This document shows, piece after piece, positions 1-9,550 of a stretch of 64,000 nt of DNA. The translations under genes and the position numbers were made by a program. The DNA is taken from the NCBI RefSeq assembly GCF_002836255.1, contig NZ_PJAU01000054.1:293572-357571 (forward strand). Direction: 5' to 3'. A model generated the notes under the pieces. It saw nothing but the letters and a program-made list of their open reading frames with translations. It was not told the DNA's origin and searched no databases. The first letter of the stretch is position 1. Each line of letters begins with the position of its first letter. The DNA comes from Colwellia sp. 75C3 (GTDB lineage Bacteria; Pseudomonadota; Gammaproteobacteria; Enterobacterales; Alteromonadaceae).

Positions 1-1
1 A

Positions 2-1222
2 AAGCTAGGCTATAAAGCTGGTGATGATTATGTTTGCCAAGCAGCCCAATTACTTTCCGAGCAGTTAACTTCTTTTAATGGTGCTAAAGCGTATCGCGTA
101 AATGGTGGCAGTTTCTTTTTTACCATTAATAGTGTTGGCGAAGACGTAGTAAAGTTTTGTGAAAATATTAATAGTGAGTTCTCTACTTTAAATTCAGATT
201 ATTATGACGATGGTTTTGGTAAGTTAGTTGCCATTACTTATAACAGTAACGAAGCACTGAGCGATTTATTAATAAGATTAGACACCTTGTTAATACAAGA
301 AAGTTCTGCAACTTCGTTAGGTGGCGTTTATTGCGATAATAACACCCAAACAACGCACAGTTTACAAGAGTGGTCAAAGATCATTGATGGTTGGTTGAAA
401 GGAAACCATATTGAATTTACCTTTCAACCGGTAATTTCTAGCATTGATCATTCTGTTGTTCATGATTTAGAGAGTAGCGGGTCTGAGAATGGTGATAACG
501 TTTTATATTATGAATTGTTTAGTCAGCTTTTAAACAACGATGAAATTATCGCTAATAGCCAGTTATATTCTATGGCTGAGCGTACCAACAAATCTCAAGA
601 GTTAGATAAATTGGTATTGAGTAAATTAGCCAATTTAACGCATCTCACTCCACAGAGTAAAATAGCTATTAACCTTACTCATCAATCATTACATAGTACT
701 GAATTTAGACATTGGCTTACCTGCTTTATTGAAGAAAATAAAAATAATCTCCCCAGTTTGGTGTTTGAGATTAATGAAGAGGCCATTCTTGCTGGGATTG
801 ATTCAAGCATTCAATTTATACAGTCGGCAAAATCGTTAGGTATTGAAATATGTATAGATAGGTTTGGCTCAAGCTTTACCTCTTTTAGATACCTTAAAGG
901 TTTAGATGTTGATTATCTTAAAATTGATGGCGCTTATATACATGAACTAGAACTGCATACTGAGAATAAACCTTTTATTCAAGCAGTAACACAAATTGGT
1001 CATGGCTTAGGAATTAAAATACTAACCAGCCATGTAGAAAGCTTAGCGACTAAGCAATTATTGGTAGATTTACATTGTGATGGACTTCAAGGAAATTACA
1101 TACAGAAGACATTGCCATTGAAGGAAGGTGATTTAGATAGATATTTAGATAAAGACTTAGATAGAGACTTAACATGTATTTACTCACCCATGTTAGTTAG
1201 CATGGCCGAAAATACCAAATAA
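2..1222 (+). CDS. Degenerate GGDEF-EAL protein, 3' part (possible LapD- or CsrD-type receptor)
   Basis: The frame is open from the window edge, so the gene starts upstream; 406 residues are visible. The first ~100 residues look like the end of a GGDEF domain whose signature is lost (YRVNGGSFFF where an active enzyme has RLGGDEF). The rest is an EAL-type domain that is also degraded: the EAL motif reads YELF and the DDFGTG loop reads DRFGSS, although FEINEE and YLKIDG are still recognisable. Known relatives with both domains degenerate (LapD, CsrD) sense c-di-GMP or bind partners rather than make or cut it. I infer a receptor or regulatory role, not catalysis. Which family it belongs to needs the missing N-terminus. 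Confidence 0.8.
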   Translation, partial: KLGYKAGDDYVCQAAQLLSEQLTSFNGAKAYRVNGGSFFFTINSVGEDVVKFCENINSEFSTLNSDYYDDGFGKLVAITYNSNEALSDLLIRLDTLLIQESSATSLGGVYCDNNTQTTHSLQEWSKIIDGWLKGNHIEFTFQPVISSIDHSVVHDLESSGSENGDNVLYYELFSQLLNNDEIIANSQLYSMAERTNKSQELDKLVLSKLANLTHLTPQSKIAINLTHQSLHSTEFRHWLTCFIEENKNNLPSLVFEINEEAILAGIDSSIQFIQSAKSLGIEICIDRFGSSFTSFRYLKGLDVDYLKIDGAYIHELELHTENKPFIQAVTQIGHGLGIKILTSHVESLATKQLLVDLHCDGLQGNYIQKTLPLKEGDLDRYLDKDLDRDLTCIYSPMLVSMAENTK

Positions 1223-1246
1223 TAGTACAAGAATTAGGGCGACATA

Positions 1247-1780
1247 ATGAACAAAACCACTCTAGCAGCAGTAACTTTTGCCTTGTTAGGCACAACAATA
1301 ATGCCAGCTAGCGCTATAGAGATTTCTCCGACAGCGCAAAAAATCATTGATACTACCATAGCAAATGAATGTAGCTCTGGTGGATGTGATCTTACAGCAG
1401 CAATAACTGCTGCAATTACTAACAATCCAGCTTTGGCTGAATCTTTAGTTGCTGCAGCAATTGCTGCTGTAGGCGAAGACAGTGAAGCTGCTGAAACGAT
1501 CATTGCAACAGCAATAATCGCGCTTGGTGCCGACTCACCTCAAATTGCTAATATATTAAATATTGCAACTGAAGCAGGTGTAAATAGCGATACAGTTACG
1601 TCTATCGCTATTGCAAGTGGTGTTGATGCGACAATTGCTTCTGAAGCAACTGCAGCGGGCTCTACTCCTGCTAATAGTAGCCCTATTAGCAGTACACCTA
1701 CGAATAAAACACCAACTTATACTAGCCCTGGAAATTCTGGTGGCGGCGGTGGCGGTGGCGGTATTTCAAAAAACCAATAA
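1247..1780 (+). CDS. Alanine-rich secreted protein with glycine-run tail, function unknown
   Basis: A 177-residue protein that I do not recognise. It has a clear Sec signal peptide ending near PASA (residue ~23), then a mature part made of alanine-, isoleucine- and threonine-rich helices, with two cysteines close together (NECSSGGC). From about residue 135 it turns into a Ser/Thr/Pro/Asn linker and ends in a run of eight glycines followed by ISKNQ. It starts 24 bp after the GGDEF-EAL gene and is followed by a good terminator, so the two may be cotranscribed. The low-complexity tail suggests a surface or matrix protein, but no function can be assigned from sequence alone. Confidence 0.75.
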   Translation: MNKTTLAAVTFALLGTTIMPASAIEISPTAQKIIDTTIANECSSGGCDLTAAITAAITNNPALAESLVAAAIAAVGEDSEAAETIIATAIIALGADSPQIANILNIATEAGVNSDTVTSIAIASGVDATIASEATAAGSTPANSSPISSTPTNKTPTYTSPGNSGGGGGGGGISKNQ

Positions 1781-1798
1781 GTAGCTGATTCACTGTAT

Positions 1799-1823
1799 AA
1801 AAAGATCCTACGGGATCTTTTTT
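1799..1823 (+). terminator. Rho-independent terminator after the secreted protein
   Basis: AAAGATCC / GGATCTTT stem (1801-1808 and 1813-1820) with a TACG tetraloop, flanked by an A run and ending in a T run. It closes the transcript of the preceding two genes. Confidence 0.85.
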
Positions 1824-1915
1824 ACCATTAGCTCTATGGTTTTAGAGTAAGCTTATCTTTTTAATCTTACTGCTATGCCACTATTAACTATCAATTATGC
1901 AAAGATAAGACTCCA

Positions 1916-3247
1916 TTGAATCATTTTATATTTTATAGCCTTTGTGCACTTATTATTTATGCTCCTATACCGTTAGGTGCCAATAGAATTTGGGCAAGCT
2001 CTTCGTTAACATTTTTGATCTTTGCTTTATTTTTAGTTCACTTGATGTATACCTTCACAAGTAAACAACGTTTTCTTGCTCCTAGGTATTCTCTGGCTGT
2101 TCTTGTGCCATTAACCATCACCACATTATGGTTAGCATTTCAGATGATTCCTGGTTTGGGCACTTTTTTAGGCCGTTCATTACCAACGCTTTCATTTGAT
2201 CCTTCTTTAACGCATATCATGCTATTAAAGACGATCGCTTTAACGCAATTTTCTTGGTTAGTTTTTTATTATGTGAATACCAAAGCCATGCTTTATAAGT
2301 TTGCCATAGCCATTCTTATATCTGGGTTCTTTCAAGCTTTATACGCCAGCTGGTTAAATCTTAATGTGGGCATGGCGACACCTATTTTTTATATCCCTTA
2401 TTCAAAAGAAGCGGTAGGCAGTTTTATTTATAAGAACCAATTGGCGAATTACTTAGCGTTGTGTTTATCTATTGGTATTGGTGTATTGATCAGTCAGCTC
2501 TCTTTAAAGGAAGGAGGTCATCAAGTACGACATAAAATTCGTGATTTTTCTATGGTTTTATTAAGTCCTAAGATGCTGATTAGAATAAGTTTGATTATTA
2601 TGATCATTGCTTTGATTTTAACGCGATCACGCATGGGTAATTCGGCATTTTTCTTAGCTTTAGCTGCGGTCAGTATATTCTCTTATTTCTTTTATAATCG
2701 TAAACCTAAGAATTTGCGCCTTTTGATATTGAGCTTCTTTATTCTCGACTTTATTTTAGTAGGTGCTATTTTTGGTGTTGAAAAGGTCAAACAACGTTTG
2801 TTAGAAACTAGTTTAGCTTCTGAAACAAGAGATGAGGTGATACGTGATTCAATACCTATGATATTAGATTACCCTGTATTTGGTACAGGCGGTGGGAGTT
2901 TCTATTCAAGCTTTTCTCAATACCAAGCACAACCCTACTCTGGTTTTTATGACCATGCCCATAATGATTACATTCAATTTTCGGCTGAATTAGGTTTACC
3001 TATCACGTTTTTATTAGGTGCGATGGTGCTGTATTGCTTGTTTGTTGCATTGAAGACCTTGGTAAAGCGTAAAACAGCGCTGTATCAAGGTGTCTCGTTT
3101 GGCTGTGCAGCCGCTATTATTCATATGCTATTACATTCAACAGTAGACTTTTCACTACAGTCACCCGCTATCGCTTTGCTCTTTATCAGTATATTGTCGC
3201 TTACTTTAATCGCTTCAAACTTAAAAAAAGAGTCTAATCGGGTATAG
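1916..3247 (+). CDS. Wzy/WaaL-family O-antigen polymerase or ligase-like membrane protein
   Basis: A 443-residue polytopic inner-membrane protein with about ten hydrophobic segments. In its C-terminal half it carries the Wzy_C-type periplasmic loop, including GTGGGSF and the HAHNDY motif around residues 347-352, typical of O-antigen ligases and exopolysaccharide polymerases. The start is TTG; no ATG fits the frame before the first membrane segment, and the ribosome-binding site is weak. It follows a terminator, so it has its own promoter or is poorly expressed. No glycosyltransferases lie next to it, so its polysaccharide substrate is unknown. Polymerase, ligase and protein O-glycosylation ligase cannot be told apart here. 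Confidence 0.8.
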   Translation: MNHFIFYSLCALIIYAPIPLGANRIWASSSLTFLIFALFLVHLMYTFTSKQRFLAPRYSLAVLVPLTITTLWLAFQMIPGLGTFLGRSLPTLSFDPSLTHIMLLKTIALTQFSWLVFYYVNTKAMLYKFAIAILISGFFQALYASWLNLNVGMATPIFYIPYSKEAVGSFIYKNQLANYLALCLSIGIGVLISQLSLKEGGHQVRHKIRDFSMVLLSPKMLIRISLIIMIIALILTRSRMGNSAFFLALAAVSIFSYFFYNRKPKNLRLLILSFFILDFILVGAIFGVEKVKQRLLETSLASETRDEVIRDSIPMILDYPVFGTGGGSFYSSFSQYQAQPYSGFYDHAHNDYIQFSAELGLPITFLLGAMVLYCLFVALKTLVKRKTALYQGVSFGCAAAIIHMLLHSTVDFSLQSPAIALLFISILSLTLIASNLKKESNRV

Positions 3248-3249
3248 CA

Positions 3250-3412
3250 ATATTCGCGGCTAAAGAAATGTTCGCTAAAGCAATGTTCGCGGCTAAAGCC
3301 TGCTCCTACAGACACGCACTGTAAAATGGTGTGTACGCCCGAGCGTTTACTGTAGGAGGGTGTTTACGCCCGAACATTTACTGTAGGAGCTGGCTTTAGC
3401 CGCGAACGCTTA
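3250..3412 (+). repeat. REP-like palindromic repeat cluster
   Basis: Several partial copies of TGTAGGAGCTGGCTTTAGCC and its complement (GGCTAAAGCCTGCTCC) alternate in both orientations with GTTCGC(GG)CTAAAG units, and TTTACTGTAGGAG occurs twice. The tip resembles the REP elements of Pseudomonas (GTAGGAGCGGGC type). The cluster fills the space between two convergent genes and overlaps the last bases of the glutaredoxin gene. Confidence 0.75.
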
Positions 3413-3634
3413 CTTATAAAGTGCGGTAAAATCTTTTATTGAAAAACCATTAAGCAATTGGTCTCCTACCTTTAAAACAGGTACGCCTCGCAGACCCGTA
3501 CCAGCGAACTCTCTTTGCCCCTTGGCAGTTTTTATATTACATAACCTAAAAGCAATACCCTCTTGTTCTAGGTAACGTTTTGCAGTTTGACAATGTGGAC
3601 ATTTTTCCATGGTATATAGGACAACGCGTTTCAT
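3410..3634 (-). CDS. Glutaredoxin-like protein (CPHC)
   Basis: A 74-residue thioredoxin-fold protein without a signal peptide, so cytoplasmic. The dithiol site CPHC lies at residues 12-15 after a YTMEKCPHC strand-turn. The cis-proline motif GVPVL follows near residue 50 and the glycine motif LLNGFS near 61-66. These are standard for small glutaredoxins and NrdH-type redoxins. It likely reduces disulphides using glutathione or a reductase; the partner is unknown. Its 3' end runs into the REP-like cluster. Confidence 0.85.
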   Translation of the reverse strand: MKRVVLYTMEKCPHCQTAKRYLEQEGIAFRLCNIKTAKGQREFAGTGLRGVPVLKVGDQLLNGFSIKDFTALYK

Positions 3635-3678
3635 TTATAGCCTTTTATGTGGGTGTGTTTCAACTAACAGCTGAACGT

Positions 3679-3918
3679 TTAATCTCGAATTTTAATATTC
3701 GGATGATGATCTATTTCGCCTTCATCATCAACCGTCATTGCGCTATCATCTAATTGAACAACGGCAAGTTTCCCATCCGGTGTTGTGCGAACAAAAGATA
3801 AAGTATAACCATAGCTACTTATTTTGCTTAAGGAACATTGTTGGGCAACAGTTAATTCTCTCAATAACTTTTCTATTTTCGCCTCTATTTTACGTCTTTC
3901 TTCTGGCACTTGATTCAC
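3679..3918 (-). CDS. Small hypothetical protein
   Basis: 79 residues, no signal peptide or membrane segment. The N-terminal ~28 residues form a charged amphipathic helix (EERRKIEAKIEKLL), followed by a strand-rich part and an acidic end (TVDDEGEIDHHP). I do not recognise the family. It lies 44 bp upstream of the glutaredoxin gene on the same strand and could be cotranscribed with it. Confidence 0.55.
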   Translation of the reverse strand: MNQVPEERRKIEAKIEKLLRELTVAQQCSLSKISSYGYTLSFVRTTPDGKLAVVQLDDSAMTVDDEGEIDHHPNIKIRD

Positions 3919-4093
3919 CCTGCATTAAACATAATAAGCTGTAATAAAAATGGCTCACTATATTAAATAACGCAACTTTTATAGAAGTGTTTTATGCACG
4001 ACACAAAGTACCCTTGCAATATGCAGGGATTAATTCATGTTTGACGATTAAGTAAGCTGAGCTAAAGTTATTTAACTTAAATCGTAACAGAAC

Positions 4094-4107
4094 TTGATGC
4101 AAATCAA
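4094..4107. promoter_or_regulatory. FNR-type box, distal, upstream of porin
   Basis: TTGATGCAAATCAA is a perfect match to the FNR/DNR consensus TTGAT-N4-ATCAA. It lies exactly 60 bp upstream of a second perfect box and 168 bp before the porin start. The 3945-4274 stretch otherwise holds only AT-rich promoter-like sequence. Confidence 0.75.
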
Positions 4108-4153
4108 CTTATCGCAGCTATTCACTTATCCTTTGAATACATATATTAACAAC

Positions 4154-4167
4154 TTGATGTAAATCAA
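4154..4167. promoter_or_regulatory. FNR-type box, proximal, upstream of porin
   Basis: TTGATGTAAATCAA is again a perfect TTGAT-N4-ATCAA palindrome. No convincing -10 element lies at the class II distance downstream, so whether it activates or represses is open. It suggests that the porin responds to oxygen limitation or nitric oxide. Confidence 0.75.
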
Positions 4168-4274
4168 ACTATTCAACTCGATGCGGTGCAAAAATCCCCC
4201 TATCAGTTAACTAGACCAATAATAATAACAAAGCTAACGTACCTTCTTTTAAAACATGAAATCAGGATATTATT

Positions 4275-5471
4275 ATGAAAACAGTAGTAAATAAGTTTAC
4301 CTTATCATTAATCACTGCAGCAATTTTAACGGCTCCTACCGCTTTTGCTGGTGAAACAGAGCACGGCAATAGCATAACTAAAGCACTTAGCGATAGTACT
4401 GTTAAAGTTAATTTACGTGCTCGTTATGAAGGTGTAAGTCAAGATGGCGTAGAGGATCATGCATCAGCATTAACATTGAAAAGTCGTATCACTGTTAACA
4501 CGGGTAGTTACAGTAATTTCTCTCTTGGTTTGGAAGTGGATAAAGTTGACGCTTTAGCGGATAACTATAACAACACACAAAATGGTCAAACTCAATACCC
4601 CGTAGTTGCGGATCCACAAGGTACTGATGTAAACCAAGCTTTTATTAAATACGCAAACGATGGTTTTAGTGCTGTTGTTGGTCGTCAACGTGTTTTACAC
4701 AATAATCAACGTTTCGTTGGTGGTGTTGGCTGGCGTCAAAATGAACAGACATATGATGGAGTACGTGCACAATATAAAGCTGATGCTTTCTCTGTAGATT
4801 ATAGCTACATCCAAAACATCAATGATATTAAAGGCGGCAACATTAAAGGTGACTTTCACCTAGCTAATGCTAATTACAACATTAACAAAAGCCATAAGAT
4901 TTCAGGCTTTGCTTACCTTTTAGATTACGACACAGCCGTAACTAACTCTAGTAGTACCTTAGGCGCTTTATATAACGGTAAGTTTGGTAAGTTCCTAGTA
5001 AATGCTAGCTTAGCAAGTCAAAGTGATAATGGTGACAATACAAATAACTATTCTGCTATGTATATCAATGCTGAAGGTGGGTATAACTTTGGTGCTGTAA
5101 CGGTATTAGCTGGTTATGAATTATTGGGTAGCGATGATGGTAAAGTTGCATTTAACACGCCATTAGCAACTAAGCATAAGTTTAATGGTTGGGCTGATAA
5201 ATTCTTAGGTACACCAAAAGAAGGTCTACAAGACCTTTATTTAACAGCTAAAGGTAAAGTATCTGGCGTAAAATGGGCAGCGACTTACCATGATTTTTCA
5301 TCAGATGTAGATAGCATTGATTTTGGTAGCGAGCTTAACTTAGTGGCAACTTATCAAATTAACAAAAACTATGGTGTTTTAGTTAAAGCAGCCAATTATA
5401 GCGAAGGTGATGCTGACCAAAAACCAACTGATACCAACAAAGTTTGGGTTCAAATGACAGCTAAGTTCTAA
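4275..5471 (+). CDS. Outer-membrane beta-barrel porin
   Basis: A 398-residue protein with a signal peptide ending near TAFA (residue ~25). The mature part is a run of alternating amphipathic strands (for example NLRARYEG, GLEVDKVDAL, AVVGRQRV) and ends in a terminal phenylalanine (QMTAKF), the usual sorting signal for outer-membrane barrels. It resembles alginate-export/OprD-like general porins of Alteromonadales; the substrate cannot be read from sequence. A purine-rich AGGA ribosome site precedes the ATG. Two FNR-type boxes upstream point to anaerobic or NO control, and a strong terminator follows. Confidence 0.85.
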   Translation: MKTVVNKFTLSLITAAILTAPTAFAGETEHGNSITKALSDSTVKVNLRARYEGVSQDGVEDHASALTLKSRITVNTGSYSNFSLGLEVDKVDALADNYNNTQNGQTQYPVVADPQGTDVNQAFIKYANDGFSAVVGRQRVLHNNQRFVGGVGWRQNEQTYDGVRAQYKADAFSVDYSYIQNINDIKGGNIKGDFHLANANYNINKSHKISGFAYLLDYDTAVTNSSSTLGALYNGKFGKFLVNASLASQSDNGDNTNNYSAMYINAEGGYNFGAVTVLAGYELLGSDDGKVAFNTPLATKHKFNGWADKFLGTPKEGLQDLYLTAKGKVSGVKWAATYHDFSSDVDSIDFGSELNLVATYQINKNYGVLVKAANYSEGDADQKPTDTNKVWVQMTAKF

Positions 5472-5558
5472 ACATTGCTTGGTGATAAATAGCTAGATAA
5501 GTAATTAAGTAACTACTTAGCTATTTACTCTAGCCGTTATAAAAACTTAAGTAATATA

Positions 5559-5596
5559 GTAAGAAGCCAGCAAACACGCTGGCTTCTTACTTTTTA
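5559..5596 (+). terminator. Rho-independent terminator of the porin gene
   Basis: A perfect 13-bp stem, GTAAGAAGCCAGC (5559-5571) with GCTGGCTTCTTAC (5578-5590), a six-base loop and a TTTTTA tail. Confidence 0.9.
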
Positions 5597-5674
5597 TCCT
5601 GCCACTGCATTGCCCCATGTCAATAAAAGCATTAGAATAGCCGCGGATTTTATCAGCTGTTAGGCGAATTTTTT

Positions 5675-6274
5675 TTGTTATTAATGATCGACAATTACGA
5701 CTCATTTACTTTTAACTTAGTGCATTATTTTCAAGCACTAGGTCAAGAGGTTGTTGTCTATAGAAATAATGAAATTAGCCTTAAAGAAATTGAACAATTA
5801 AAGCCGCAATATATTGTTATATCTCCTGGCCCTTGTGATCCTGACTCTGCAGGAATCTCCCTTGCCGTTGTGAAAGAGTTCGCCGGTAAAATACCTTTAT
5901 TAGGTGTTTGCTTAGGACATCAATGCATTGCACAGCACTTTGGCGCAAGCGTCGAAAAAGCAAAAAAAGTAATGCATGGAAAAACCTCTAAGATTATCCA
6001 TAATCAACAAGGTTTATTTAGTCAGTTAAATCTACCGCTACAAGTCACTCGTTATCATTCATTAATTGTCAGCAAACAATCATTACCTGCAGAACTTACC
6101 ATGACGGCATGGAGCCAAGATGAACAAGGTAACGTTGATGAAATTATGGCACTCGAACATAAAACCTTAGCCATTAGCAGCGTACAATTTCATCCTGAAT
6201 CGATACTTACAGAGCAAGGTCAAAATTTATTAGCAAATTTTATCAAGCAATTTAAAAATCATCCGATAAACTAA
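5675..6274 (+). CDS. pabA: Aminodeoxychorismate / anthranilate synthase glutaminase subunit
   Basis: A 199-residue class I glutamine amidotransferase that supplies ammonia for p-aminobenzoate (folate) and possibly anthranilate synthesis. The nucleophile cysteine is in GVCLGHQC and the catalytic His-Glu pair is in VQFHPES. The TTG at 5675 gives MLLMIDNYDSF, matching the family N-terminus, and is preceded by an AGGCGA ribosome site; the ATG at 5684 is the alternative. A lone amidotransferase next to argD/astC is the pabA arrangement of enteric and Shewanella-type genomes, so pabA is preferred over trpG. The partner subunit PabB is outside the window. Confidence 0.9.
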   Translation: MLLMIDNYDSFTFNLVHYFQALGQEVVVYRNNEISLKEIEQLKPQYIVISPGPCDPDSAGISLAVVKEFAGKIPLLGVCLGHQCIAQHFGASVEKAKKVMHGKTSKIIHNQQGLFSQLNLPLQVTRYHSLIVSKQSLPAELTMTAWSQDEQGNVDEIMALEHKTLAISSVQFHPESILTEQGQNLLANFIKQFKNHPIN

Positions 6275-6390
6275 TAACAGACCCTTTGTAGATTAAAGCC
6301 AGATAAAGTAGTAATTTACTGCCTTTAAGCGTTAGACTTAACGTATTCTTCAAAGCTCAAGTTCACCCCTAGGTTAGCAATAAACTCTCT

Positions 6391-7536
6391 ATGCAAATTT
6401 TTGAAAACAATCACACTGTCGCCATTATATTCCAACGCGCTATTAGCCTCTCAATCTGTAAAGGTTTTGCGGAAAAGCAAAGTGGTAAAATCACCATGGT
6501 TGATCATCAAGGTAGCGAGCAAAAAAATCGCCGCCGAGAGTTGTTATCTGTTGAAGTACAAGCTCAACAAGAGAAAATTATTGCTGAACATGGTGAAGAA
6601 CATTTTCGTAAACAAACTGAACAGAGCTTTTTTAACCAGGTTCGTACGCAAATCAATAGTGACTTTGACAATAAAGAGCTGCTTTACCATCACATTTTAG
6701 GTATTGAAGATGCCTGCCCTGCTATTCTTGATATTTTATCTGCTCGCGCAGCGTCAGTTAACCAAATTAAAAACCTTGCAGCTTCATTGCCTTGGTTAGC
6801 CACTGACTTAGTAAAATTGGTGAACAAACCGCAATACCGAAAACGAGCAGACGTGCAAGTGACAGATGCTAAACTAGCATTAAGTTATATTGGTTTAGAT
6901 AACTTAAAACTAGTTATGCCTACTTTTACCCTTAAACATTGGTTACCAACAAGCACAGCACCTTATGGTCTAATGAAGAGAAAGTTATGGAATGATAGTT
7001 TATCTATTGCGCTAGCTTCCCGCGTATTAGCCAAAGCGCAAGGGCTTGATGAATTTACCGCTTTTACTACCGCGATGTTATCAAATATAGGTAGACTTGC
7101 TGTCACTCGTTGCTATTTAACAACGTTTAGCGAGATGTATAAAAAAGAAGTACGCAAAGCTTTTGAAAATAAAGACAAACGTTTGCATAATGTATTATCC
7201 AAAATTGAAGCCAGTGAAGAGATACTGCTTGAGCAACTTGTTATGCGAAGCGCGCAACTATCTGCTGATTTAATTGAAAAAATGCATTTTAAACGATTGG
7301 CTATAACCGAGCCTATATTTGATTTAGCCTATGCTACTAGTATTGAAAAAATGCACCCTGTTGCACAACTTGTTGCCAAAGCTAAAGCTTATGTAGCATT
7401 TCGTGCTTTGGCAAAAGAAGAGCTAATTGACAGCGAAGAAAGCAAAGCTTTACTCAGCTCGGTTAATTTAACACCTGCAGAAATAACGCTACTGAAAAAG
7501 AGCGACATTGACCACATTAAGCTTAATTTCAATTAG
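6391..7536 (+). CDS. HDOD domain protein
   Basis: A 381-residue cytoplasmic protein. Residues ~105-300 match an HDOD domain, the non-enzymatic HD-related output domain: PAILDILSA, a regular helix array, SYIGLDNLK and a TAMLSNIGRLAV segment. HDOD proteins usually act in signalling downstream of c-di-GMP or two-component systems. The ATG at 6391 has no clear ribosome site, and the ATG at 6496 (MVDHQGSEQ) could be the real start, which would shorten the protein by 35 residues. It lies between pabA and argD with its own spacer. Confidence 0.75.
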   Translation: MQIFENNHTVAIIFQRAISLSICKGFAEKQSGKITMVDHQGSEQKNRRRELLSVEVQAQQEKIIAEHGEEHFRKQTEQSFFNQVRTQINSDFDNKELLYHHILGIEDACPAILDILSARAASVNQIKNLAASLPWLATDLVKLVNKPQYRKRADVQVTDAKLALSYIGLDNLKLVMPTFTLKHWLPTSTAPYGLMKRKLWNDSLSIALASRVLAKAQGLDEFTAFTTAMLSNIGRLAVTRCYLTTFSEMYKKEVRKAFENKDKRLHNVLSKIEASEEILLEQLVMRSAQLSADLIEKMHFKRLAITEPIFDLAYATSIEKMHPVAQLVAKAKAYVAFRALAKEELIDSEESKALLSSVNLTPAEITLLKKSDIDHIKLNFN

Positions 7537-7892
7537 CACTGTAAACTGCCTTGAAAGATCAATAACGGCTATATTGTCGCTAATTTGCAACACTATTCAG
7601 CTTTTACCGTGATTTTTTTCTGATTAATTATTAAAAAATCACCTTGATGGATTTTATCAAGCAAGCACTACTCCCTCACTTCCCCCCTTATTCCAACAAA
7701 ACAATCAGACTCAATAAATATTCATTTTTAATGCATAAAAGTAGCTAAGCCTTTGTTTTATCTGGCCTACAGAGTAGCACAACAAGACAAGTCGTCTATT
7801 TTCTGTCATACTATCGCTCTACTTTTAACGCGCTGTAATTATTTTTCGCAATATATTAGGTATTAGTTAAGCTTTATCTAGATTTTGCAAGG
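7537..7892. other. Intergenic spacer with one AT-rich hairpin
   Basis: No gene is visible. GTGATTTTTT (7609-7618) pairs with AAAAAATCAC (7633-7642) in a hairpin that could end the HDOD transcript, although no T run follows it. The remainder is unstructured AT-rich sequence up to the MITE-like repeat. Confidence 0.5.
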
Positions 7893-8157
7893 ATACCAAG
7901 TGAACTAATTAATTTATCAATTAGCGAGAATTAAAAGGATTAGAGGCAAGGCATTGATTGAAGAGAATGGTTACTCCCTTGTCGAAATCAATAACGATGC
8001 ATATAAACCTTTTAAACTCGCCCTTTGGGAACGCATCAATAAACTGATAACATCGAAAAATTAGTAAAATATAGAATAACTATGTTTAAATAATTTTACT
8101 TGTTCTAAGCTCATTGATGCAGTTCTAATTTGATTAATAAATAAGTCCAATTGGTAT
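7893..8157. repeat. MITE-like repeat, family A, copy 1
   Basis: A 265-bp element with ATACCAA at its left end and TTGGTAT at its right end. It shares long near-identical stretches with 41839-42151: CGAGAATTAAAAGG, GGCAAGGCATTGATTGAAGA, AAACTCGCCCTTTGGGA, ATAGAATAACTATGTTTAA and CTTGTTCTAAGCTC. It has no coding capacity. Its right end is only 44 bp from the argD start, so it may contribute promoter sequence to the ast genes. Confidence 0.85.
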
Positions 8158-8186
8158 AGGCTGTTAAAAACATTACCCACTTATAA

Positions 8187-9413
<1,227 letters not shown>

Positions 9414-9441
9414 TTTAGCCTAATTTAGTTAATGCTAAAAG

Positions 9442-9521
9442 TATCTGCTCATACCGCCAAGGTTTGAGCAGATAGTACCAATCAGACTGATTTATTGAAC
9501 AGTAAATCAGTCTGATTGGTA
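9442..9521. repeat. Two consecutive hairpins between argD and astA
   Basis: Hairpin 1 pairs TATCTGCTCA (9442-9451) with TGAGCAGATA (9465-9474). Hairpin 2 is a perfect 19-bp stem, TACCAATCAGACTGATTTA (9476-9494) with its complement at 9503-9521, and an 8-base loop. There is no T run, so neither is a classical terminator. Hairpin 2 carries the same ACCAAT/ATTGGT tips as the MITE-like families. It may set the relative expression of argD and astA. Confidence 0.8.
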
Positions 9522-9550
9522 TACACCACTCCCTTTCTTCGAGAGCATTT

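Noticed and set aside
1234..1503. Antisense 89-residue frame inside the alanine-rich secreted protein gene
   Set aside because: A shadow caused by Ala-rich codons; the plus-strand gene has a signal peptide, position and terminator.
4154..4167. CRP rather than FNR site before the porin
   Set aside because: The half-sites are TTGAT/ATCAA, the FNR form; a CRP site would have TGTGA/TCACA.
6401..6700. 99-residue frame overlapping the HDOD gene start
   Set aside because: An out-of-frame shadow with no ribosome site; the HDOD frame carries a recognisable domain.
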